From Acidobacteria bacterium UBA2161 (GTDB lineage Bacteria > Acidobacteriota > Vicinamibacteria > Vicinamibacterales > UBA823): a stretch of 64,000 nucleotides of DNA. Under the pieces are notes generated by a model, which did not search any database, was not told where the DNA came from, and saw only the letters and a program-made list of their open reading frames with translations. The DNA is taken from the NCBI GenBank assembly GCA_002328835.1, contig DCWN01000003.1, positions 62,895 through 126,894 on the forward strand. Direction: 5' to 3'. Made by a program: the position numbers and the translations under genes. Positions 1 to 8,549 of the stretch are shown piece by piece. The first letter of the stretch is position 1. The number at the start of each line of letters is the position of its first letter.

Positions 1-2
1 TT

Positions 3-77
3 CTTCGCCTGCGCGCCGAGGACGACGCTGCTGTGGAGCAGCGCGCCGCCACGGCGCAACCATCGGAACCGGAGTAG
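3..77 (+). CDS. C-terminal fragment of an upstream gene
   Basis: The third forward frame is open from the window edge to a TAG at 75-77 and reads as an acidic, Ala/Glu-rich tail, unlike the Arg-rich readings of the other two frames. The stop lies five bases before the STAS start, and the STAS Shine-Dalgarno (GGAG) falls inside the last codons, as expected for a tightly packed operon. The product cannot be identified from about 24 residues. Confidence 0.4.
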   Translation, partial: LRLRAEDDAAVEQRAATAQPSEPE

Positions 78-82
78 ACGTC

Positions 83-424
83 ATGAACCTGACGACCGAA
101 CACCAAAGCGACATCGCCGTGGTTCGCGTGGGTGAGTCCCGGCTGATGTACCCCTTACTGTCCGAGTTCGCCGCGGCCGTCGCGGGGCTCATCGAAGGCG
201 GTCAGCGCAAGCTGATCGTCGATCTCTCCACCGTGTCGTATGTCGACAGCGCCTCGATCGGATGCCTGATGGATCTGTACCGGCAGTCGGCCGCTGCTGG
301 AGGCGTACTCAAGCTGGCAGGGGTCCAGAAACGCGTCGAGACGATGCTGACGATGACCGGCGCTCAGAACTTCATCGAAGTGCATCCCGACGAGCCCAGC
401 GCCATGAAGAGCTTCGGAGCCTGA
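83..424 (+). CDS. STAS-domain protein (anti-sigma factor antagonist type)
   Basis: The 113-residue protein is a single STAS domain, like SpoIIAA/RsbV anti-anti-sigma factors. Known members bind an anti-sigma kinase and are switched by phosphorylation of a conserved serine. The phosphosite region (VDSASIGCLMDL, about residues 54-65) is present with a Ser in the usual place, followed by the typical second half ending in a helix. The start has a GGAG at a suitable distance. The next gene begins one base after its stop, so the two are probably co-translated. No anti-sigma kinase gene is visible in the window, so the partner is unknown. Confidence 0.85.
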   Translation: MNLTTEHQSDIAVVRVGESRLMYPLLSEFAAAVAGLIEGGQRKLIVDLSTVSYVDSASIGCLMDLYRQSAAAGGVLKLAGVQKRVETMLTMTGAQNFIEVHPDEPSAMKSFGA

Positions 425-425
425 C

Positions 426-692
426 ATGCGCACCATCAAGACGACGACGGGCGCGACGCTCGCGCTGGACGGTGACCTGCTGGCGGTCATGGAAACGCTG
501 TACAAGGAACTGACTGGGCAGCACGGCCTCGATCGCTCATTCGAGCAGATGATGCAGGAGATCCAGCACCTCGTCGAGCAGATGACCGAGGAAGATCGCC
601 GCGCCTATCTGGTCGAAAGCCTGTTTCTGAATACGGTCACCTACGAAAACGAGAAGCTCGGCGCGTACATGCGCAAGTTGACCGGCAACTAG
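426..692 (+). CDS. Small protein of unknown function
   Basis: An 88-residue acidic, mostly helical protein with no recognised domain. It starts one base after the STAS stop with GGAG at 416-419, so the start is well supported and it is probably translationally coupled to the STAS gene. The C-terminal half is rich in Glu/Gln/Met and looks like amphipathic helices. No signal peptide, membrane segment or cysteines are present. It ends in TAG and happens to be in the same frame as the radical SAM gene 36 bases downstream. Its position between a STAS protein and a radical SAM enzyme suggests one operon, but the role is unknown. Confidence 0.7.
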   Translation: MRTIKTTTGATLALDGDLLAVMETLYKELTGQHGLDRSFEQMMQEIQHLVEQMTEEDRRAYLVESLFLNTVTYENEKLGAYMRKLTGN

Positions 693-728
693 ACAGCCCG
701 CGCGCGCTGGCCGCCGCGCGTCTCGCGC

Positions 729-2087
729 ATGTCACTGAATCATCTGGCCACGCGATTTCGCTGCACCTGGCCCTGGAGCACGCTGGTGCTGCTGTGCGAT
801 GGCCGTGTCACGTGCGGGTGCGCCGATCCGTACGGCACGCGCATCCTGGGCGACGCGCGGACGGACACGCTCGGCACGATCTGGAACGGCGACGTCACCG
901 AACGGCTGCGGGCCGACCTCAACGGCGGCGGCTCCAGCTTCTGCGGCGACTGCCCCCTCAAGCTTCCACTCGACGAGGGCGAGGCGCCGATGGCGCGACC
1001 GGCGGACGGTGGGGCGCTGCCAACGCGGCTGTACGTCGAATGCACTGCCGCGTGCAATCTGTCGTGCTTCGAGGCCTGCTGCGCGCCCGAGACCGGGATC
1101 ACCCGCACGCGCCAGGCCGGAATGCTCGACTTCGACCTGTTCCAGCGCGTGATCGACGAGGTTGGCGCGTCGCTCGTCCGGGTCGATTTCTTCAACTACG
1201 GCGAGACCTTTCTGCACAAACACGCGGTAGAGATGTGCGAGTACATCAAGGCAAGATTTCCGCACATCTACCTCTACACGAGCACGAACGGCCTAGCGTT
1301 CCGAGGCGATGCCGTGTCACGGCTCGCGCAGTCCGGCATCGACGAGGTCACGTTCTCGATCGATGGCGCGACCTAGGACAGCTACGCGCGCTATCGCCAG
1401 CGGGGTGACCTGGCCGCCGCCGTCGACAACATGCGTCAACTGGTGGAGGCGAAGCGGCGGGCCGGTCGTGACGTGCCGTTCATCAACTGGCGCTACATCC
1501 TGTTCCGCTGGAACGATGGCGACCAGGAGATGAACCTCGCGCGGGTCGTGGCCGATGAGATCGGCGTCGATCGGCTCTGCTGGGAAACCACGGATCACCC
1601 CGAGACTGCGTTCTCACGGCGGTTTGCGCCAGGAACGCCGGATCACGAGGCTATTCGGCGAGAGATCTGGGACGACAACAACCTCGGGAATGCCATCCCT
1701 GGCGCCATGCCCAGGGCGCGCATCGACGTGCGCCAGCCGGAGGGGCAGCCGCTGGCAGCTCGCTGCACGCATCCGCTAAACATCGACACGCGCGTGTCGA
1801 ATCTGTCGACCCGCGCGTTCGCGGCGCAGGCGAGCTACGGCCGCCGCCTCGTGCGCCTGGGCGCGCAGCTGTGCGACGACGGTGGGCTGGTGGTCGACCG
1901 CGACTACGCCCGGGCGTGGCTGCCCTCGGCTCTGGACCCTGGCGCGAGCCTCGACGTGCCGATCGAGATCGTCGCACCGAGCGAGCCGGGACGGTATGCC
2001 CTCAAGTTCGATCTGGTGAGCGAAGGGATCGATTGGTTCGAGGCGTGCGGCTCCCCGACCGTGTCCGCGCCGCTGCTCGTATCCTAG
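729..2087 (+). pseudogene. Radical SAM protein interrupted by an in-frame TAG
   Basis: The frame reads continuously from ATG 729 to TAG 2087 except for one TAG at 1374-1376. Before it lies the text expected of a radical SAM barrel (FSIDGAT, residues 210-216); directly after it follows DSYARYRQRGD, the usual continuation, so the stop sits inside one conserved element. Cys12, 23, 29, 31, 72 and 75 form a SPASM-like cluster at the N-terminus, whereas SPASM domains normally follow the barrel. The radical SAM cysteines are C105-x3-C109-x3-C113 with CC at 117-118, not the canonical CX3CX2C. The last 100 residues look like a beta-sandwich of the kind attached to surface-polysaccharide enzymes. It could be a pseudogene, a readthrough gene or a base-call error; the substrate is unknown. 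Confidence 0.75.
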
Positions 2088-2107
2088 GGGAAGCGAACGA
2101 CCGCCGC

Positions 2108-3013
2108 TCAGTTGGCGACGGGCTTGGCCGGCAGGCCGACCGGGGCATCCGCCGGTTCACTGACCGGCGCCTCGACGATCTCCCACGCATCGACGTCCTC
2201 AACGACCTTGGCCGCGAACGCCGTGTGCAGGCCGTGGCCGCCACGATGGGCGACGAGATGGCCGATGACCGGGTAGCCGATCAGCGACAGATCGCCGATG
2301 GCGTCGAGGATCTTGTGGCGCACGAACTCGTCCTCGAACCGAAGAGAATTGTTCAGCACACCGGCTTCACTCAGCACAATCGCGTTGTCGAGCGAACCAC
2401 CGAGCGCGAGACCTTGCCGGCGCAGCATTTCGACTTCCTTCAGGAACCCGAACGTGCGCGCGGGCGCGATCTCATCGACGAAACTCTCCTCGGTCAGGCG
2501 AATCGTCCGCGACTGGTGTCGCAGGAGCGGATGATCGAAGCTGATGCTGTAGGTGATCTTGAAGTGGTCCGACGGGTAGAGTGACATCTGCTTGTCACCG
2601 CGTGACAGCGAGATGGGGCGCGTGATCTTCAGGAAGCGCCGCGGCGTCGCCTGGCGCTTGACGCCGGCTTCTTGCACGAGATAGACGAACGGCGCCGCGC
2701 TCCCATCCATGATCGGCACTTCCGGATGGTTGAGCTCGATGACGACGTTGTCCACGCCCAGACTGACGAGCGCCGCCAGCAGATGCTCGACGGTCTCGAC
2801 CGATGCTGCGTCTGCCTCGAGCCCGGTCGCATACCGGATCCCCGCCAGATGAGTCATGCTGGCCGGGATCTCCGAACCGCCGAGATCGGCGCGACGGAAC
2901 CGGATGCCGGAGTCTGGCGGCGCGGGCTTCAGGGAGAGCGAGACCTTGTTGCCGGAGTGGAGACCGATTCCGGCGCAAGTCACGGCGCGACGTAGTGTGT
3001 TCTGACCGTTCAT
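2108..3013 (-). CDS. lpxC: UDP-3-O-acyl-N-acetylglucosamine deacetylase
   Basis: LpxC carries out the first committed step of lipid A synthesis, removing the N-acetyl group in a zinc-dependent reaction in the cytoplasm. The 301-residue length matches the family (E. coli about 305). The N-terminal GIGLHSG, the zinc histidine in VEHLLAAL (H77), the HKILDAIGDL segment with zinc His and Asp, and the C-terminal GGHGLH histidine are all present. The ATG at 3013 was chosen because it aligns with known N-termini; longer in-frame starts at 3034 (ATG) and 3070 (TTG) are also possible. It lies downstream of uvrA on the same strand but has its own AT-rich upstream region, and it converges on the radical SAM gene. 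Confidence 0.95.
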   Translation of the reverse strand: MNGQNTLRRAVTCAGIGLHSGNKVSLSLKPAPPDSGIRFRRADLGGSEIPASMTHLAGIRYATGLEADAASVETVEHLLAALVSLGVDNVVIELNHPEVPIMDGSAAPFVYLVQEAGVKRQATPRRFLKITRPISLSRGDKQMSLYPSDHFKITYSISFDHPLLRHQSRTIRLTEESFVDEIAPARTFGFLKEVEMLRRQGLALGGSLDNAIVLSEAGVLNNSLRFEDEFVRHKILDAIGDLSLIGYPVIGHLVAHRGGHGLHTAFAAKVVEDVDAWEIVEAPVSEPADAPVGLPAKPVAN

Positions 3014-3234
3014 CGTTTCGCGGGCGGCGTTCATGTCCGGACTGACATTGAGCAAGACTGATGCCCACAAGCAGCGAATCCGGTAGCAGACTGTATCACA
3101 TTCATTACAGAAGACTTATATCTTTCGACCGAAAAATTGTTCCGTGTGCAAATCCGAGAATGTGGCTGCAGAGCCACGGCCGGATCACGAAAAAGTGTGG
3201 CTTCCCAACCACACGGCGGAATTCGCTCGCGATG
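3014..3234 (-). promoter_or_regulatory. AT-rich upstream region of lpxC with a small palindrome
   Basis: This 220-base gap between uvrA and lpxC contains an island clearly more AT-rich than its surroundings (about 3093-3150). On the minus strand it includes a TATAAG hexamer and a perfect 5-bp inverted repeat TTTCG-AC-CGAAA at 3123-3134 that could be an operator. A second inverted repeat (GTGTGG/CCACAC) near 3195-3215 may belong to the end of the uvrA transcript. No -35 hexamer at good spacing could be assigned, so the promoter call is tentative. Confidence 0.4.
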
Positions 3235-6093
3235 TCAGACGCGCTTCGAACCCCCCGGATCGGCATGCCCGTCGAGTATGAGGCTCAAGAAGCCGGCCGT
3301 GAACGACGACCCGTTGGCCGCCACTTCCTCGGGCGTGCCCTCGGCGACGATCCGGCCGCCGGCCTCCCCACCTTCCGGGCCGAGGTCGATCACATGGTCG
3401 GCCGACTTGATGACATCGAGGTTGTGCTCGATCAGCACCACGGTATTGCCCTGATCCACCAGCTTGTTGAGGACGTCGAGCAGCTTTCGGGTGTCCTCGA
3501 AGTGCAGACCGGTCGTCGGCTCGTCCAGGATGTACAGGGTGCGACCGGTGCCTCGGCGTGACAATTCCTTGGCCAGCTTCACGCGCTGGGCTTCCCCGCC
3601 GCTCAGCGTCGTGGCCGACTGGCCGAGTTTGATGTACCCGAGTCCCACGTCCTGCAGCGTCTTCAACTTGCTCGCAATCGGGGGAAAGTTCTCGAGCAAC
3701 GGCGCGGCTTGATCGACGGTTAGGTCCAACACCTCGGCAATCGACTTCCCGCGATACTTGATCTCCAGGGTCTCGCGGTTGTACCGACGCCCCTTGCACC
3801 GCTCGCACGTCACGTAGACGTTCGGCAGAAAGTGCATCTCGATGGCGATGACGCCGTCACCTTGGCACGTTTCACACCGGCCGCCCTTGACGTTGAACGA
3901 GAATCGGCCTGGGCGGAAGCCCCGCGCCCTCGCCTCGGGCAGCATGGCGAACAGTTCGCGGATGAACGTGAACACGCCGGTGTACGTCGCCGGGTTCGAC
4001 CGGGGCGTTCGCCCGATCGGAGATTGGTCGATCTGGATGACCTTGTCCACCAGGTCGGCGTGGTCGATGCCGTCGTGGGCGCCAGGCTCGTCGGCCGCGC
4101 GATAGAGCGTCCTGGCCAGCGCGCGATACAGGATCTCGTTGACCAGCGTCGATTTCCCAGAGCCGCTGACGCCGGTGATCGCGGTGAAGACCCCGAGGGG
4201 AATCCGGACGTCGATCTTCTTCAAGTTGTTCGCTCGCGCACCGCGGATCTTCAGCGCTTGTCGCCGCCGAGACCGCCGCTTGCGCGGCGTCGGGATCTCC
4301 CGCTCGCCACGCAGATACATTCCCGTCAACGACTCCTGCGCGCCGTCGCCGAGGAGATCGGAGGCGGGGCCCTGAAACACGACGCGGCCGCCGTGCTCTC
4401 CGGCGCCCGGGCCGAGATCGATCACGTAGTCGGCCGCGCGAATGGTTTCCTCGTCGTGCTCGACGACGATCACCGTATTGCCCAGGTCGCGCAGCCGCGC
4501 CAGCGTGGACAGCAGCAGGCGGTTGTCCCGCTGGTGCAGCCCGATCGACGGTTCATCGAGCACGTAGAGCACACCGGTCAAGTTGGCCCCAATCTGCGTG
4601 GCGAGCCGGATCCGCTGGCCCTCGCCGCCCGACAACGTGGCGGCGCTGCGGCCGAGCGTGAGATACCCCACCCCGACGTCGTGCAAGAAGCGCAGCCGGT
4701 CGCGGATCTCGCGCACGACCCGGCCCGCGATCTGCGCTTCGCGCTCGGTGAGTTCCATCGCCTCGAACCGCAACAGCGCGTCGCTGATCGGCAGGCCCAC
4801 ATACTCTGCAATCGTCGCGTCCTTGACCGTCACGGCGCGGCTTTGCGGTCGCAGGCGGTCTCCCTCGCAGGACGCGCATGGCCGCAGCGCCCGATAGGGC
4901 TCGAGGATCTCCTGGTCGGCCCACCGACCCTCCGCGTAGCGCCGGCGCATGTTCGGCACGACGCCTTCGAAGCCCGGCTTCGTCCGCGAGGTCTTGCGCG
5001 CCGGCGACCGTCCGGGCCGCCCGCCATTCCGGGTGCCGTTGGCGCCGTACAGCACGACGTTGCGCAGCTTCCGCGGCAGCTTGCCGAACGGCACGTCGAG
5101 CGGAATCTCGTATCGGCGCTGCAGGTCGGTCAGGGCCGCCTTGACCAGCTTCTTGTCGCCCCGCTCCCACGGCGCGATCGCGCCGTCACCCAGCGTGCGA
5201 GCAGGGTCCGGCACGATTCGGGCCGGGTCGAAGTCGTGCACGAGGCCCAGCCCCTGGCAATCGCGGCAGGCGCCGTGCGGCGAATTGAACGAGAACGCCC
5301 GCGGCGTCATCTCCGGCATGCTGATCCCACAGTGGGGGCACGCGAGCCGGCGCGAGAACAGGCGGTCGCCGCCGCCGTAGGTGTTGATGATGACCGTGTC
5401 GTCAGCGAGATCCAGTGCGATCTCGATCGACTCGCCCAGGCGGCGCTCCGTGCCCGGCTTCGTGATCAACCGGTCGACGACGACCTCGATCGTATGGTTG
5501 CGCCGCCGGTCGATCTTGATCTCGTCCTCCAGCGCATGCAGCTCGCCGTCGATTCGCACCCGGGTGAAACCCTTCGACCGCAGCGCCGCCAGCTCCTTCT
5601 TGAACTCGCCCTTCCGCCCACGAACGATCGGGGCCAGCACGTTCACCCGCTCGCCGGACGGATCGAGCATCACGAGATCGACGATGCGCTCGACCGACTG
5701 GGAGCTGATTACCCGCCCGCACTCGGAGCAATGCGGCACGCCAACATTGGCGAACAGCAATCGGAGGTAGTCGTAGATCTCGGTGACCGTGCCCACGGTG
5801 GAACGTGGATTCGCGCCGGTGGTCTTCTGTTCGATGGAGATCGCGGGTGACAGCCCGTCGATCAGGTCGACATCAGGCTTCTCCATCTGCTCGAGGAACT
5901 GCCGGGCGTAGGCGGAGAGCGACTCGACGTAGCGGCGCTGCCCCTCCGCATAGACGGTATCGAATGCGAGCGACGACTTGCCCGAGCCCGACAGCCCGGT
6001 GATGACCACGAGTCGATTCCGCGGGATGTCGACCTCGATATCCCGAAGGTTGTGAACGCGCGCGCCGCGCACGGCAATCCGGTCGTGAGTCAT
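3235..6093 (-). CDS. uvrA: Excinuclease ABC subunit A
   Basis: UvrA is the damage-sensing ATPase of nucleotide excision repair, acting as a dimer that loads UvrB. The 952-residue protein has both ABC modules: a first Walker A (GLSGSGKSS) near residue 32, a second (GVSGSGKST) near 640, and two LSGGE signature motifs. Zinc-finger cysteines are visible in the first half (CPHCG with CRDC) and the second (CETC with CERC). The ATG at 6093 was preferred over an upstream extension because homologues start with the I-x-V-R-GAR-x-HNL strand. No Shine-Dalgarno is visible; a GATACT box nine bases upstream suggests a leaderless or nearly leaderless mRNA. Confidence 0.97.
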   Translation of the reverse strand: MTHDRIAVRGARVHNLRDIEVDIPRNRLVVITGLSGSGKSSLAFDTVYAEGQRRYVESLSAYARQFLEQMEKPDVDLIDGLSPAISIEQKTTGANPRSTVGTVTEIYDYLRLLFANVGVPHCSECGRVISSQSVERIVDLVMLDPSGERVNVLAPIVRGRKGEFKKELAALRSKGFTRVRIDGELHALEDEIKIDRRRNHTIEVVVDRLITKPGTERRLGESIEIALDLADDTVIINTYGGGDRLFSRRLACPHCGISMPEMTPRAFSFNSPHGACRDCQGLGLVHDFDPARIVPDPARTLGDGAIAPWERGDKKLVKAALTDLQRRYEIPLDVPFGKLPRKLRNVVLYGANGTRNGGRPGRSPARKTSRTKPGFEGVVPNMRRRYAEGRWADQEILEPYRALRPCASCEGDRLRPQSRAVTVKDATIAEYVGLPISDALLRFEAMELTEREAQIAGRVVREIRDRLRFLHDVGVGYLTLGRSAATLSGGEGQRIRLATQIGANLTGVLYVLDEPSIGLHQRDNRLLLSTLARLRDLGNTVIVVEHDEETIRAADYVIDLGPGAGEHGGRVVFQGPASDLLGDGAQESLTGMYLRGEREIPTPRKRRSRRRQALKIRGARANNLKKIDVRIPLGVFTAITGVSGSGKSTLVNEILYRALARTLYRAADEPGAHDGIDHADLVDKVIQIDQSPIGRTPRSNPATYTGVFTFIRELFAMLPEARARGFRPGRFSFNVKGGRCETCQGDGVIAIEMHFLPNVYVTCERCKGRRYNRETLEIKYRGKSIAEVLDLTVDQAAPLLENFPPIASKLKTLQDVGLGYIKLGQSATTLSGGEAQRVKLAKELSRRGTGRTLYILDEPTTGLHFEDTRKLLDVLNKLVDQGNTVVLIEHNLDVIKSADHVIDLGPEGGEAGGRIVAEGTPEEVAANGSSFTAGFLSLILDGHADPGGSKRV

Positions 6094-6200
6094 ACAGTCG
6101 CGAGTATCTTGTGACCCTAAACCCGTCATCCTATCACGGCGGCCGGGCATAAGCACTCGGGACGGGTCTTGACACCGACACGAATCGTCGGCGTTGGGGG

Positions 6201-7208
6201 CTACGGGCGGGCGGGCGGCATGAGGCGATACGCCGTGTCGTTCGACGCCACGATGACGGCACCGTCGGGGCCGAAGGCCACCCCGATGAGCGCCGGCGCC
6301 GCCAGGACCAGCATTGGCGGCGCGTTCCGCGCGACGGCGTAGAGGCCGGCGGCGCCGGCCAGGGCGTCGACCACGTAGAGTGTGCCGTGCGGGTCGAACG
6401 CCAGGCCCTGTGGCCGCCCGAACCCGATCTGCATCACGTCGACGGCGCCGTCCGCATCGACGCGGTACAGCGCGTCCGACGACGACAGGGTTGGGGCGGT
6501 GACGTAGAGGGCGCCGTCGGGGCCGGCCGCTAGGTGATAGGCGGCGATGCTCGCCGGGAGCGACGCGTGGACGGCCGTGTGCCCCGCCCCGTCGACGCGG
6601 AAGATCGTGCCCGACCGGTCGCCGACGAACAGGGTCCCGCCCGCGTCGAAGGCGATACCGCTGGCCACACCAAGCTCGGACACGGCGACGTCGACCTGGC
6701 CCTGCGGGGACACACGATAGACCTTGCCTTCGAATCGGCTACTCACGAAGAGATCGCCTGAGGGGTCGAAGGCCATCGACGTGGGGTTCGAAATACCGGA
6801 GGCGAACGGTTCTCGACTGCCGTCGACGCCGACCCGGAAGATGGCGACGGGCGCCGGCTCGCCGCGGGTCCCGCTATAGGTGACATACAGATTACCGGCG
6901 CGATCCAGGACCGGGCTGTCCACCTGGTGCAGCCCCCTGGCGACGGGCGCACCGAGCTCGACCTCCGTCGCGGCGGTTGCCGCCGTACCCACCTGGATTC
7001 GGGCCCGGCCGGCCGTGACGCCGTCTGGCACCAGCACGGTCAGTTCCCGGGGTGAGGCGAAGACGATGCGGGCCGAACGGTCGCCGATGCGCACGTCGGG
7101 CAGGGTCTCGAGATCGAATCCGTGGCCCTCGATCGTCAGGCGTCCACCGGAGATCGCCCAGGCCGGGCGTACCGCGGAGAGATGCGGAGTGGGCGAGGCG
7201 CCAGCCAT
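6201..7208 (-). CDS. IPT/TIG domain plus NHL/SMP-30-like beta-propeller protein
   Basis: A 335-residue protein with an N-terminal IPT/TIG immunoglobulin-like domain (about residues 10-85), followed by six or so short repeats of the type G-x-L-(Y/F)-V-(T/S/D) with FDPxG turns, the signature of NHL/SMP-30-type propellers. Such proteins are usually secreted or bind ligands and proteins through the propeller. No convincing signal peptide is seen at the chosen ATG, so localisation is uncertain. Calcium- or lactonase-type active-site residues could not be identified, so an enzyme role is not claimed. It stands alone between uvrA and an HNH gene. Confidence 0.7.
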   Translation of the reverse strand: MAGASPTPHLSAVRPAWAISGGRLTIEGHGFDLETLPDVRIGDRSARIVFASPRELTVLVPDGVTAGRARIQVGTAATAATEVELGAPVARGLHQVDSPVLDRAGNLYVTYSGTRGEPAPVAIFRVGVDGSREPFASGISNPTSMAFDPSGDLFVSSRFEGKVYRVSPQGQVDVAVSELGVASGIAFDAGGTLFVGDRSGTIFRVDGAGHTAVHASLPASIAAYHLAAGPDGALYVTAPTLSSSDALYRVDADGAVDVMQIGFGRPQGLAFDPHGTLYVVDALAGAAGLYAVARNAPPMLVLAAPALIGVAFGPDGAVIVASNDTAYRLMPPARP

Positions 7209-7261
7209 GACGGCGTCAGAGCGGAGCGCTCACGTGGCGGACGAGTGGCGCGATCCGCCGA

Positions 7262-7795
7262 TCACGATTCGTCGAGCTCGACGTTCCAGTAGAGATAGTC
7301 GCGCCAGCTGTCTGGGGCGTCCCGCAGGCCCACCGTGACGCGCACGGCTGGCGCACGGCGCGGCCGCCGCGGCTGGCGGATCAGACGCATCCGGGCCTCG
7401 GCCGGCGTACGCCCTCCCTTCCTCCGGTTGCACGTGATGCAGCAGGCGACGATGTTCTCCCAATCCTTCCGGCCGCCCTGGGCGACCGGCACGACGTGAT
7501 CGAAGGTCAGGTCGGTCGTCGGTGGCATGTCCGCACAGTACTGACAGGTGTGCTCGTCGCGCGCGTAGATGTTGGCGCGGGAAAACGGCACCGCGTCGAA
7601 GCGCCGCTTGATCCGGATGCAGCGCAGCAACCGGATGACCGAGGGGAGCTTGAAGCTGAGCGTAACGGACCGAATCTCCCGCTCGTACTCGGAGATGACC
7701 TCGACCTTGCCCTGGCACATCAGCGTGATCGCCTTCTGCCAGTGCACGACCTTCAACGGCTCGTACGTCGCGTTCAGGAGGAGCGTTTGCTCCAT
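7262..7795 (-). CDS. HNH endonuclease family protein
   Basis: A 178-residue stand-alone HNH protein of the widespread bacterial type that starts with an L-LNATYEPL segment. Residues 85-135 hold the beta-beta-alpha metal motif: CQYC, then the FDHVVP histidine, an asparagine in WEN, and a second CxxC-like pair CITC followed by NRRKGG. HNH proteins cut or nick DNA using a divalent metal. The cellular role of this subfamily is not known, and no restriction-modification partner lies nearby. The ATG at 7795 is used because the family begins just there; an upstream TTG at 7834 would add a non-conserved stretch. Confidence 0.85.
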   Translation of the reverse strand: MEQTLLLNATYEPLKVVHWQKAITLMCQGKVEVISEYEREIRSVTLSFKLPSVIRLLRCIRIKRRFDAVPFSRANIYARDEHTCQYCADMPPTTDLTFDHVVPVAQGGRKDWENIVACCITCNRRKGGRTPAEARMRLIRQPRRPRRAPAVRVTVGLRDAPDSWRDYLYWNVELDES

Positions 7796-7936
7796 GGCGA
7801 TCTCATTTTGTGCTGTGGCGCGCGACAGTGTCAAGACGACTGCTCAGCGTAACATGCTGTCAATCAATTGCTTAGGGGCATCGACCCGAATGTGTCGACA
7901 CGGATGGCTCGGACCGATAGGCTGGAGAGCGTTGGG

Positions 7937-8530
7937 ATGAGACCCCTGAATCGCCTGAGCATCGTGATCGGCGTCGCCGCGCTCGCGTCGGGCTGCGCCA
8001 CGGCCGGCGGACCGCCGAGACCCGAGCCGTTTCCCCGTCCCGGTGGGCCAGCCCCACCCGTAGCCACCGCACCACCGGTCGCCGCACCACCGACCGTCGC
8101 GCCACCGGCCGCTGCGCCGCCAGTCGCCCCACCTCTGGCGCCACCCGCACGCACCCTGGCCGGCGATCTCGTCCAGACGGCGCTCGCGTTCCAGGGCACG
8201 CCGTATCGCTTCGGCGGCACGAACCCGTCTGGGTTCGACTGCAGCGGGCTGGTCCTCTACGTCTTCGACCAGCACGGCATCGCGATGCCGCGCCTCACGG
8301 CGCAGCAGTTCGAGGTCGGCGATCCTGTGGACCTGGCGGATGTCGAACCCGGCGATCTGGTGTTCTTCTCGACGGTCGGGGCGGGTCCGTCGCACGTGGG
8401 GATCGCGGTGGGCAACGGGCAGTTCGTCCACGCGCCAAGCTCCCGCGGATGGGTTCGCACCGAGCGGTTGGACGGCAGCTATTGGCGCCAGCGCTTCCTC
8501 GGTGCCAAGCGCATCGCCGAAGGTCGCTGA
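7937..8530 (+). CDS. NlpC/P60 family lipoprotein peptidase
   Basis: A 197-residue lipoprotein: signal peptide with lipobox LASGC (lipidated Cys20), a Pro/Ala/Val-rich linker of about 50 residues, and a C-terminal NlpC/P60 domain. The catalytic Cys lies in SGFDCSGLV and the His in PSHVGIAVG, with a further His in QFVHAPS. Family members are D,L-endopeptidases that cut peptide cross-bridges or stems in peptidoglycan. The ATG at 7937 is chosen because it gives the lipoprotein signal and has GGAGAG seven bases upstream. The low-complexity linker probably spans the space between membrane and cell wall. Confidence 0.9.
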   Translation: MRPLNRLSIVIGVAALASGCATAGGPPRPEPFPRPGGPAPPVATAPPVAAPPTVAPPAAAPPVAPPLAPPARTLAGDLVQTALAFQGTPYRFGGTNPSGFDCSGLVLYVFDQHGIAMPRLTAQQFEVGDPVDLADVEPGDLVFFSTVGAGPSHVGIAVGNGQFVHAPSSRGWVRTERLDGSYWRQRFLGAKRIAEGR

Positions 8531-8549
8531 CCGCCGTCTCCGGCGCCCG

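Noticed and set aside
1374..1376. Pyrrolysine or selenocysteine insertion at the internal TAG codons
   Set aside because: Selenocysteine uses TGA. Pyrrolysine would require pyl genes, none of which are visible, and the residues expected at these sites are Gln or Glu.
3832..5850. Long plus-strand ORF of 672 codons opposite uvrA
   Set aside because: It is the antisense reading of uvrA, with His/Asp/Arg-rich text typical of GC-rich shadow frames and no domain.
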